Positions 1 through 10,800 of a DNA stretch of 56,208 bases are shown here, in pieces. The stretch spans positions 1,354,169-1,410,376 of the forward strand of contig NC_049996.1 of the NCBI RefSeq assembly GCF_000003815.2. The letters are read 5' to 3'. The position numbers and the translations under genes were made by a program. Origin of the DNA: Branchiostoma floridae. Taxonomy: Eukaryota > Chordata > Leptocardii > Amphioxiformes > Branchiostomatidae. The notes under the pieces are model-generated. The model made no database searches. It had not been told where the DNA came from and saw nothing but the letters and a program-made list of their open reading frames with translations. Every line of letters begins with the position of its first letter. Position 1 is the stretch's first letter.

Positions 1-988
1 CACCCATGTGTGTACTTGTCCAGGACATTCCTATACCAAATTTCAGGTCATTTGGTTGCAATACCAGGGTGCTTGGGCCAAAATATACATTTTTTGGTCT
101 AAAAATGACGAAAAAAACTCAATAAAATCATTTTAAAGGCAATTATAAAAAAATCTAGAACAAGTCTGCTTTTATAAGTGATAGGTAAGTTCCTCTGCTA
201 CATAACATGAAACTGAAATTCATTTTTGGTAAGCTATGACTGTTTTTCCAGGAATAATTCTATGGTTACGATTTTCTTGAAATGGAAATATTGGTTTACT
301 CTCGGGGCCACCACGGTTCGATACGTGAAAGGCCCAAACTTTTTTTTACATATGATGTATACAAAGGTTCAAACTATAACTGTGCCAAAAATCAAGCAAA
401 TTGATTTGCCTGTAAATTAGCTAATGGTCAATAAAAATGGTCAAAAAATTGATTTTTGTCAATTTTGGAAATTCACGAAAACACATCATTTTCAAACATC
501 TGCTGCACCTCAGTACAAAAACATTTTGAGCATCACTATATATAATTTTGTTTATTAGAATATGGGTAATAACATATCCGAGAATCAATAAAATATCTGT
601 TAATTTGTGGGGGCTACAGGAGTCCAAAGGAGGCCTATTTTGGACGCGACCAAGGCCTTCTCTTGGTGAAAATCCGCCATTTTGAAAAATGGCCGTTGCC
701 ATGGCAACCGGTGACCGCAGATCTAAAACTTTGCCATTTTTGTAGGTTTGGACCAAGGCCCTACCACCACACAAAATTTAAGGAAAATCGATTTTTTGAG
801 TTTGGCCAACTTTTTCTGATTTTGCTTGGTTTTTACAGACATCAGCTCTTAATAGCCTTTGTTCTAGCCGACTGGAGCCATATTCTACATGGCAAATGAA
901 TACCTCTTGACTGACTACACTCCTTGGCCAGTTTGGTACTATTTTATGCCATTGTAGGATCTGCTTGTAGATTGACAATTTGGCACCT

Positions 989-1048
989 GTTGGCGACTGT
1001 TTATATAATAGCGAATGTGTTTCGCAAATAGTCGCCAACAGGCGCGAT
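989..1048. repeat. Short hairpin
   Basis: CACCTGTTGGCGACTG is matched by an inverted copy around AGTCGCCAACAGGCG about 30 bases on, forming a compact hairpin. The flank at about 948-975 resembles the sequence at about 3118-3145 (GGATCTGCTTG core), so both may be ends of one dispersed repeat family. Confidence 0.55.
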
Positions 1049-1480
1049 CTAGTGAGATGCGGTTAAGAGTACAAGTCCGCATGGATTGCGTATTGACATG
1101 TTTTTGGTTCAGGCAATGTTTGCGGGGAAGAAGCTGTATTGTACTTTGACTTTTAATGTGAAGCCAGGCTACCGAACCGAAAAGACGGCCACAGACTTTA
1201 CCTACACCAACATATGTGAATACAGAACCCATATGGACTTGTATATACACACTTGAGTGACCGCTCCATGAGTGATGACACAAAAATGCAGTTGTCAGGT
1301 CTTCAGAGAGATGTCAGGCACTTAGCTTATCTTTCAACTCAACCACGCACACTTTACAAGATGGGTAGTTCCGCCTGTAGTGTATGTGTAAGACCTTGAA
1401 ATCTGTCATCAGGAATGCTTTTTGAAACAAACATTATAACCTTTTTAGATGAATGTAAGTTTCTGACGGCAGTCAACATT

Positions 1481-1827
1481 ATGTTACAATTTTAAGACTT
1501 TATACCCGTACACAAAATAAAGCGCTCACTGGGACACTTTGTAGATTTTGACAAGGTGAAGATACTTGATTCCGAATAGGGTTACTTTCTCAGGGGAGTG
1601 AAAGAGGCCATTTACATCAGAGCCCTTCAACCTTCCCTCAACCGAGATGGGGGCCGATACCGACTTCCAAGCACCTTTGACCTTTTGAAGACGTCATACT
1701 TCCGTTCCGGATGTGTGACTTAGGTTTTGGGTCATTTCAACTTGAGAAGGATCAGAGGACTGATTTAAAGTTTGTTGGTAAGTGCTTTATTTTGTGTACA
1801 GATATAAAGTCTTAAAAATTGTAACAT
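1481..1827 (+). mobile_element. Penelope-like element remnant (GIY-YIG-type 3' end)
   Basis: The translated core from about 1537 reads GHFVDFDKVKILDSE, then a stop, then RGVKEAIYIRALQPSLNRDG. This is the pattern of the C-terminal endonuclease segment of Penelope-like retroelements (DxxKVL..E, then KEAI.I......LNRDGG). An in-frame stop after DSE shows it is dead. The core is bracketed by inverted arms at about 1482-1527 and 1778-1827 (GTACACAAAATAAAGC and its complement). A second, better preserved copy lies at 48840-49497. The family call rests on motif recall and is inference. Confidence 0.6.
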
Positions 1828-2088
1828 AACCTTTTTAGATCTTGTCTATTTCCCCCCAAAACTTGGGTTTAATATAGTACAACAGATACATCTGTTTACA
1901 CTAGTTTTAATCAACGAGAGCCTTTTAGTATGTAATATCTGTCAAGGGAAAAGATGGCAAAATTATAGATTCTAACGCGAGGGATTCAAATAAGACTCTC
2001 TGTCGAAGAGACTAGGAATGTGTAATTGGGGTCTCCCACTTTTTTAACTGTAAATATCAAGTCAATCCATGGACCTTAATTAAGTTAA

Positions 2089-2324
2089 CCCTTGTAGTGC
2101 TGCGCCCAACATATGTTGGGAAGCATATGTTAGTACTGTTTTTCTATGCTACTTTTTTCACTTTCATTTCAAATAACCCTACAAAATTATACATCATTAC
2201 AAAGCTTTAAGTGTACGTTTAAAAAATGTAGCATAGTGTAAACAGCACCCCTGCTTTTCAAAGGGTCTAAAACGCCCAGCATTGAGAAAACATATAGTGA
2301 AAATTTGCTAGCACCACAAGGGCT
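2089..2324. mobile_element. piggyBac-like MITE (TTAA-flanked)
   Basis: The left end CCCTTGTAGTGCTG is preceded by TTAA (2085-2088), and the right end TAGCACCACAAGGG is followed two bases later by TTAA. The ends are inverted copies of each other. A TTAA target with a terminal CCC is the hallmark of piggyBac elements. No transposase is encoded in about 236 bp. The two extra bases before the right TTAA make the exact boundary uncertain. Confidence 0.5.
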
Positions 2325-2401
2325 TTAAGTGGTATGAATTGAATTTGAAACGTTATGTTTTTAACGTAATAACATTTTTATTTACAGGATCCAATTTCAT
2401 T

Positions 2402-2421
2402 ATCAATCAATCAATCAATCT
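2402..2421. repeat. (AATC)n microsatellite
   Basis: Five consecutive copies of a four-base unit are visible. Confidence 0.8.
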
Positions 2422-2710
2422 TTGATACATATGGGTGACCCTTTGGTAGATTCTGCTGGTAGAGACTACGATGGGGATCTCTAATGGCATATTTGCCGGC
2501 CGATTCTCTGACTTTACCTTGACCCTACGTGTCACACCATAATCATTATCATTTAGGACCACTCGCAGAGTCTTTGTCTACATTTTATCTCCAAGAGTGC
2601 GTGTCTGCAATAATGTTTTCTATAATGATACCTCCTCCACCAGTATCTCAGTGTGGAACGCCCGATGTTGTCGACAAATCATTGCGAATTTTCGGCAATT
2701 GTACCCTAAA

Positions 2711-3012
2711 GCTAAGGGCACAACCCGCCGCACATGCAAATACGTGCTGTCTACATGCCAAAACGTGGGCAATTTTTTTGCGATCCGTAAGTGGTAAGTA
2801 CCGCCTCCGTACGAACTCGTAGGGAAACCGACGGATTTTGGAGCACGCAGACACGCCCTAGAACTTAACGTGCAGGCAAAACTTTGTGTGCCATCGGGCT
2901 GCAGATTCGCCCCCCGTATACGTATACGTGCCAGTACGGGCGACGCGTCTGCCCTGTACAGCCAGAACGTTTTCAGAAATACGTGGCGGACGTGGCCTCC
3001 CAAAAAAACGCA
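2711..3012 (+). mobile_element. 300-bp TIR element family, copy 1 (right end truncated)
   Basis: It starts with GCTAAGGGCACAACCCGCCG and shares its body with the copies at 7615-7919 and 17156-17446, including ACCGCCTCCGTACGAACTCG and GGAGCACGCAGACACGCC. In this copy the terminal inverted repeat at the right end is lost after the CAAAAAAACGCACG segment. Apparent reading frames here on both strands are shadows of the repeat. Confidence 0.7.
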
Positions 3013-3030
3013 CGGAAAAATTGTACGAAA

Positions 3031-3118
3031 GACAGTAACATAAGCTGGGGAAGGAGTTTAGCTGGCAGAGGAGTAAAAGCGTGGCCAATTTACTCCTCCA
3101 GCTTATGTTACTGTCTTA
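3031..3118. repeat. Perfect-armed hairpin next to TIR element copy 1
   Basis: GACAGTAACATAAGCTGG is repeated in inverted orientation as CCAGCTTATGTTACTGTC, with a loop of roughly 50 bases that contains further GGAGTAAA/TTTACTCC complementarity. This looks like a small foldback element. Confidence 0.7.
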
Positions 3119-3448
3119 TGCCACGCAGGATCTGCTTGGAGATTAGTCAGATACCACCTGTAGTGACACAACCCGCCCACCAATGGCTATATAAGAACCA
3201 CAAAAGAACAGCGGATCTTACAACCCACGCAAAAGATTATACCATGCAGTCATACGCGGTATGAATGAGCTCTAAAGCACATATAAATCATTCGTCGAAA
3301 CAAACGATGCTTCAACAAATGGCATAGTATGGCTATGATCGAATTGAAAATGTGCTTCACAAATATGATGTTGTTTTCAAATACGAACTCTTCATATATA
3401 TGTGATTCATGTATGTAATGTTGCTGTTTAGGCCAATTCTAATCTACA

Positions 3449-3548
3449 NNNNNNNNNNNNNNNNNNNNNNNNNNNNNNNNNNNNNNNNNNNNNNNNNNNN
3501 NNNNNNNNNNNNNNNNNNNNNNNNNNNNNNNNNNNNNNNNNNNNNNNN
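3449..3548. other. Assembly gap (100 N)
   Basis: Exactly 100 N, which usually denotes a gap of unknown size. Confidence 0.99.
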
Positions 3549-3657
3549 TTTCACAAAATATCTGATATATAGGTGTAGTCTGTGAAAAGCTACAAGCATT
3601 AGTCCAAAGTGCTCTGCTAAGTCCAATTTTAATCTGCTCGATGTTTTATGTTTTCTT

Positions 3658-3713
3658 GTGTGTGTTGTGTTAATTTGTGTGTGTTTGTGTGTGTGTGTGT
3701 GCCTGTGTGTGAA
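3658..3713. repeat. (GT)n microsatellite
   Basis: An interrupted TG/GT run next to the assembly gap. Confidence 0.85.
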
Positions 3714-4339
3714 CACGATAACTCTAGAAAACCTGGATAATTGGTATGTGGGTAGGTCTTCTTGGTGAGACCTCGATAGCGGCTTGTTTGGTAGATTTGT
3801 CGTCACTGCAGAGCTCGAGATTGCAGTGATACTACACGCTCGACGATAAGTTGTAAGATAAAAGATGTCTCGAAATGTTGCATATGCCAGGCGAGTCTTT
3901 GATGTTAAAGACGTAAAGCAATATGAGAGTACATATACCAATATGATAAATCAAAATATTATTGCTGTTGTAAATGGACAACATTGTGAACACCTGTAAC
4001 TATATGTAAGTCAAGATTTTTACAAATTATGCCCCACCACCCAAATACAGTCTTCCAAATGAAACCGAAAATATCGTTTCATTTACCATATTACCTGCTA
4101 AATGGTATGTTTTTACCCGACGTCTGTAGTCGTTATGAACTATATCAATCTCTGATGACCAGATAAAAAAAGCCTTTAAACTGAAATAGTCTTTAAACTG
4201 AAACCAAAAATAGTGTTCACTATATTACCAGCTAAAAGCAGGTTCTTACACCCAACGACTGAAGCTGTTATGGACTCTATCTACTCCTAATGATCATGTG
4301 AAGTAGCCATAAGATACTTATCCTTAGGGTATCTACAAA

Positions 4340-4722
4340 TTAGAAACAAGATGCAAGCACGTCCTCGCTCGCAGCTGATTGGCTGGCGACAATCACGCGT
4401 ATCCATGGAGACGGTGACCACCCACCAATCAGGAAACAGGATGCCGCTAACCCCTTGTAGTTGCGGGATGCCCGTAATTGGAAAGGCAGATTCGACCGTC
4501 TTTTACGGTGATGCCATGATCGGGTAACACCAATTGCAAGCTTTCTCGCATAATCCCTTGGGTGTTTTCTTGCCCCCTCATTGAATAGTTTCTGCACGTT
4601 TTCACACCGCAAAATGAACAGTTGATACGTAGTATATACGTAGAGAGATCTGGAAAGATTCAAATAGAGCTCGTATCTCATCGCTGTAGCTTGCTGAACG
4701 TTTTGCTGAGGTAACCAGCACG
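4340..4722 (+). promoter_or_regulatory. Candidate promoter / 5' UTR of the GPCR gene
   Basis: This stretch is richer in G, C and CpG than its surroundings. It carries two opposed CCAAT-type motifs (GATTGGCT near 4376 and CCAATCAGG near 4424). No clear TATA box is placed at a fixed distance. An in-frame TAG at 4687-4689 precedes the first ATG. The same bases (TGTAG) could instead be a splice acceptor, so the true first exon may lie further upstream. Confidence 0.3.
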
Positions 4723-4855
4723 ATGCTGCAAGAGGCGATGGAGAGCATAGGCAACCGTTCTGTCACTGTGGAACCGCACTACTTTGAACGGCTGCTATTG
4801 CTGACGAGCCAGAAAGCGTGTGCTGACTTCTTTCTCGGCGATACCTTACCCAAAG
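4723..4855 (+). CDS. GPCR exon 1 (first ectodomain cysteine)
   Basis: It encodes 44 residues from MLQEAMESIG to DTLPK, ending in phase 1 at AAAG|GTACGT. It supplies Cys33, the first cysteine of the hormone-receptor domain. Met1 is the first ATG after an in-frame TAG at 4687-4689. A frame open back to a possible acceptor at 4688-4689 would add LAERFAEVTST. A tandem repeat begins at its donor. Confidence 0.75.
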
Positions 4856-7800
4856 GTACGTGAAAATCTGCTCAGTGTCATTGACGAAATGCTACCTGAA
4901 ACGTCTGATTATTTCCAAAATCATATCCAGTTGCTTCTGTAACTACTATTTAGCGTACGTACGTAAAAATCACCTCAGTGTCACTGATGAAAGGTAGTGG
5001 ATTCTACCTGAAAAGTCTAATCGTTTCTAAAATCATATCCTGTTGCTTCAATAACTACTTTTTAGCGAACGTAAAAATCTTCTCAGTGTCACTGACGAAT
5101 GGTAGTAGATGCTACATGCTTGACAGTTTCCAAGATCATATCCAGCTGCTTCAGTAACTGTTATTTGGCACACGTAAAAATCTTGTCTAGTATCTTTTCT
5201 AGCATTTAGTTCTTTCTCATCTATGCTCAGTGTCACTGACAAAAGATAGTGGATGCTACCTGAAACGCTTGACCGTTTGCTAAATGATATACAGTTGCTT
5301 CGGTAGCTACTATTTACCGTACGTAAAAAATCTTGTCTAATATCTTCAATTAGTTCTTTTTCATCTATGCTCAGTGTCACTGACAAAAGGTAGTGAATGC
5401 TACCCAAAACGCTTGATCGTTTGCTAAATAATATCCAGCTGCTTCAGTAACTGATATTCGGCGTACGTAAAAGCTTATTTACTATATCTTCATTTAGTTA
5501 TCATAATAAATGTTGATCGTGAGATACTCGATGACACATGACTACGCCATATGTTGTAGTCAAGAAGCTTCGTCATCCTACTATAATGATTTTTAGTTCA
5601 TTACACACGTAACGTTTTGCTGTGTAATCTTGTACCCAATATATTTCAATTAGTGTTACGAGGGGGGTTCAATAAGTTCTTTGCCTCACCAAGAAATAAC
5701 AAGCACAACTCAGATTTTCAGGCACAACTTCATAGTATGAAGTCTTTTATCAATATCCTCCAAATTACAAATCATCGGAGTCATTACTTTCCAGGCATTC
5801 GTTTTTTCTAAATTAGAAGGTAAGTGGGGAGAAAAAGAAGGGTGAAGTGTGATCAGACAATTTGACCCGCACACCTCAGGTTGCAGATCAATTGTCCACC
5901 TTTTTTTTTCGTTATCCCTTACCTAACGTTACTGGGTGTCGCCTGCAACATGATGATCACAATAATTTGAATTTTGGTACACATTTATATAAGACTTTAT
6001 ACATGTACGTGGGGTTATCAATACGTCCCCGACTTTACCGAGAAAAAATGATCGCAGATCAAATTTCAAAGCATAGATGTCAAGTATAAAGTCTTATATA
6101 AATATGTGCCAAAATTCAAATTAGTGTGATCATTACTTTGCAGGCGACACCCAGTAACGTTAGGTGAGGGAGAAGGAAAAAAACGTGGACAATTGACCTG
6201 ACCTGAGTGTGTGGGTCAATTTGCGCTGCTGGAAGTTAGAAACCCAATTCTTTTTGCTTGAAATAGGAAGAGAATCATTATCAAACATTTTGACAACGTC
6301 TTTTGTTAATTTATGGCATGGGAAACTAGACCCACACATGTCTGATCACAATTCACACAACTTTTTTCTCGCCACTTACCTTCTAATTTAGGAAAAACGA
6401 ATGCCTGGAAAGTAATGACTCCAATGATTTGAAATTCGGAGGATATTGATAAAAGACTTCATACTATGAAGTTGTGCCTGAAAATCTGAGTTGTGCTTGT
6501 TATTTCTTGGTGAGGCAAAGAACTTATTGAACCCCCCTCGTACTCAGGGCCATGCCGAAAGACGTTAATGTGTTAAGTAATCATCGGTGCTTACATCGCA
6601 TTGACGCAAGTCGTGCAAAAGCGGGTGCGATTTAACCAAATGCTTCAGCCATCTACACATTAAAGAAATACTTTGCTCAACTACAAGTTAAATCAGTATG
6701 TTACATTGTTAATTATTCGCAGCAGATAGTACGCATTGCGGTCTGTTCCAGCAGATTATTTCACAGACAGGCGAATCTAAGCTGTATGGCAGGTGAAACA
6801 ATTTACATATACACTGAGTATGAAGTTCCTGTCATTAGGCACATTTAACAGACAATTTTCCTACATGATTATAGAAATGAGGTATTAATTTGTATAATTA
6901 ACATACCATTAGTAAAAGATCATTACAAATTCATTTATCCTTTCTTGACTGAAACTGTTTTAAAGTCTACAACAGGTACCGGTACAGTGTACCGGTACAA
7001 AACCGGTTTTTCTAATCTGACCGGTCCGTACAATACCGGACCTGAAAAAATTAGGTGGGCCGGATATTGAACCTAATGAACAGACTATATGATCAGGCAT
7101 TCACACGTTTCGGGGCTTCCCGGTCGAAGAAAATAAGCGAACAAAAGAGAGTAGAGCCTATAGTCCTGTTTACCAAGTTTTACAGTCAATTGTACAGGGG
7201 CAGTTTAATAGCCTTGTAGGATTTCAAACTGCCAGTGAGTGGGAGTCAAATACTCCACAAAACAGATTTCTTTGTAGCGAAATGGAACATTATTTTTATT
7301 ATCACCCCTCCACAAGTTCTTACATACTGAATCAGGTCCAGGTTCAGGTCCGGACCTGATACTCTGGACCTGAACCGGACCTGGATCTGAATTTTCTGTA
7401 CCGGTATCCACCCCTAGTTTCTATAGATACTGGAGGTCCCACACGTATATTGTCAACACCTTTACTTTGTCATCACCTACCGACATATCGCCTATCATCA
7501 AGATCCATTCTCGACGTCCTATGCTGTCTACAAACAGAAACACATGTACCCGAATGCACAACCTTCTTGGTTAAGGTAATAAGCTCGTAGGTAAACAGTT
7601 CTAATAGCACATAAGCTAAGGGCACAACCCCGCCGTACGTGCTGTCTCCGTGCCAATCTTTTGGGATCCGTAAGTGGTAAGTACCGCCTCCGTACGAACT
7701 CGTAGGGAATCCGACGGATTATGGAGCACGCAGACACGCCGTAGATTTTTACGTGCAGGCAAAACTTTGTGTGTCACCGGGCTGCGGATTCACCCTCGTA

Positions 7801-10800
7801 CGTGCCAGTACAGGCGATGCGCCTGCCCTGTATAGCCTGAACGTTTTCAGAAATACGCGGCGGACGTGGCGTCCCAAAAAAACAGATTGCACGCGTACGG
7901 CGGGTTGTGCCCTGAGCTATACATGGTTCTCTTTGTGATGGTGGTTTTCAGACGCCAGCTGTCCTCTCCGTCCTTCAGGATAACTCAATTACAGTGTAGC
8001 CAACTAAAAAGGCTTTGCGATAAAAAGGCTTTTCTGATAGTAGATCAGTTCTGATTGGTCCCAATTTCTGATAGTTCAGCTTCCGCTACTATGAGAAACC
8101 GTGTGAGGTCATGTGGCGTAACTACAGGGAATTTGGCCCAGAAGCTAACCGTCTTGGGTTCTTATTATGCCATGCTACCGACCGTATGCCCTTGGGAAAG
8201 GCACCTTTCACTTCACCTAGGTGTACAACGGATGCCTGACTTGGAGAGGATTGAAAGAAAGATCCACCTTCCAATACCGTGCCCTAGCCCTAGACACAGT
8301 GGATAACAACCCACTCCTTACGGTCTCTTACATGGGTTTACCTTACTAAGCCTAATGTTCTTTGCATGTGGTACTGTTAGAATAAGTTATCAACTTGAGT
8401 GCTGTGAAACATTGTCCTGAAATCTGTCCAAAACGTGATAAAAATGAGGACTGGTTTACAATCAGGAAACAGCAGATTGCAAACAGCTAAGCAGGTCTAC
8501 TAAGGCGGCAACTTATATCTGTCTGTGGAAAAGATGTATGCATATGCTAGACCTTCCATTCTTACATTAAGATGAACTGATTTCATCTGATTAAGACCAC
8601 TAAAGTACATTGTTGTAGCCCCAGGAATAAATTTTATATGTGCAATACATACTAAAAACTAGAGTTCGGGGACCTCATACCTCCATGAAATATTTATTGC
8701 TTTTGGGGGATGGTATGTATGTTTATAGTCGGTTGTATTTGAGAGTAATGGTTATATAATATAAATGTTATGGGAAAGTAGTGGTGTATTTATTTAATGA
8801 CACAGAGGATGTACATCTGATTAGTAATTATCAAAATGTGACACTTAATTGTGTAATGTGCGTTTAAGAGGTCGACGGCATGTGGTAACGTGGTGTTCCT
8901 TAAGCTTGATGTTTGGCATTTAAAATGTCTAAGGTTGTCAGCATTATTGAGGTTCGACTATGTGCCTCAGAGCTGTGTGGTGGGAGGAAGTTGGGAAACT
9001 CAGAAAGAAGAAGGGATGTGGCCAACTTTAGTCAGATGGTGATTTGATTTTCCAGCAATATGTCATAACATCAGCTGTTCACACGGTACAAAAACGAGAT
9101 GCACACTTTCCTCTGACAGCCCTACACCAACTGTAAGATGAATACTTGGCGCCAACCCCGTCTGCTAAAAAACAAGTACCATTGGCTACGAAAGAGACAA
9201 CTAACAACTGTCCCTTATCGTAACAAAATCAGAACATCTGTATTGCCCATAAAACTTCTGACACCCAACCCAGATGAGAGGACCTAATGGCATTTTAATC
9301 ACCATGTCACTCAAATCAGCAGTACAGTATGTGAGACATCCATACCTGTTAAGCATTATCGTTAAATGTACCTCAACTTCTTACAATTATACTTACGCTT
9401 CACATCTCCATGATATCCTAAGCAGACATAAATAAAACTAATTATCATATTAAAAAAAACTCGGGGTTCCCCAAACAGCTGCCACCTCACCATCTGCTTG
9501 GAGCTAAGCCCATTAACAAACACATAAAGCACGATGCCTGTACCAATATATCTGAAATATAGGGGTGATTTCTGATATTATTACATCGATTATAACGACA
9601 GATACGGCTCCCAAAATCTCATCGATTCGAGCTTTCATCACACCCCACCAACACAACAAGTATGAAACCAATCCATATGGCCATCCAGCCGTTCTTGAGT
9701 AATCATCTACACAGACAGAGACACATAACAGAAAATATAACCTCCATTCCATGACATTTCATGGAGGTAACAACTATGTGATGCAAACATGACTAAATGC
9801 GTTCAGGAGTGTTATGCGATATGGTAAAGTGCTATTTACAAAACGGGCAGTTTCATACTAAGACTGACTGCAATTGTGCGAGTTTTTCATGTCCCTTCCG
9901 TTTCATTGGCTCCTTCGTGTGGATATTTAAATAAGTGTCGTAGATTCAGCTGGAGATTTGGCAAACTTTAGGCCGTAATCTTTCCGTCTTAAGGTGGTAT
10001 CTCACTACACTTGAGGCACCGATGCGGCACTGCGGGGTTCAAAAGATTACTCAACGAATTTCAGAGATAAAGAACTAAAATTTCTTCCGTTTTGTGTATT
10101 TCGTTGTCTTCTAAGTCATTCTTTTACGTTTTACGCAATATCTGAATATAAAAAAACGCCGAAAATAACACAACAGTTCCGCAGTGAATGAACCTCGCAG
10201 TGTCGCACCGGTGCCCCAAGTGCAGTGAGATACCACCTTTACATACAGGGCGGTTACAAACATATTGACAGCAAAATTGTCACCACTTATGTATACTTAA
10301 AAAAATCAGGTATAGTCCAATGAATTGGAATTCTTTGAGCGTTTTCCCATAACGCCAGGAAGTGCCGACCTTCTGTCCATTCCATGACGTCCTTAGAGTT
10401 TAGATTATCCACTGGTTCATCTGATTAGCTTTAGACATAGGCGCGATGTGGCCCTTGTTGACCTGCTCTGCATTTAAACCATTTACTGCATTGATTTTAA
10501 CGGGGTGACACCGTTAGCAGTGACACCTTTCACTTCACAAAAACCCGAATATCTGGGTCGGATACTCTGGTTCATTTGCCCAGATATTCAAAATATGTGG
10601 ACTTCTACGAGTATGTGCCGCTCGTTAACTTGGTGTAGACGGACCTGCATATGGCCCGGAGATTCACAAATTAGTGTGCGGGACATATGGAGGCCCGATT
10701 ATGCCTGCATATGTGCCGTTACATGCCCGCAAACGTCTGCTCATCCGACTCTAAAGTGTAGGCGGTGATGCTAGATTAACATTGGTGAATTGGTGAGAGT

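Larger units (their letters stand above)
1..4722. other. Gene-free, repeat-rich flank
   Basis: No open reading frame here has recognisable domain content or paired splice sites. The stretch holds a Penelope-like remnant, a TTAA-associated inverted-repeat element, one member of a roughly 300-bp TIR family, two short hairpins, a GT microsatellite and an assembly gap. The gap at 3449-3548 could hide an upstream exon of the receptor gene. Confidence 0.6.

Noticed and set aside
2620-3264. Overlapping frames of 68-127 codons on both strands
   Set aside because: They follow a repeat element shared with 7615 and 17156; frames are not conserved between copies.
3444-3941. A 165-codon minus-strand frame crossing the first gap
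   Set aside because: About a third of it is N, and the rest is the reverse reading of a GT microsatellite and its flank.
4723-4855. Start of the receptor at the second Met (4738)
   Set aside because: The first ATG after the in-frame stop is 4723, and nothing in the flanking bases favours the second.
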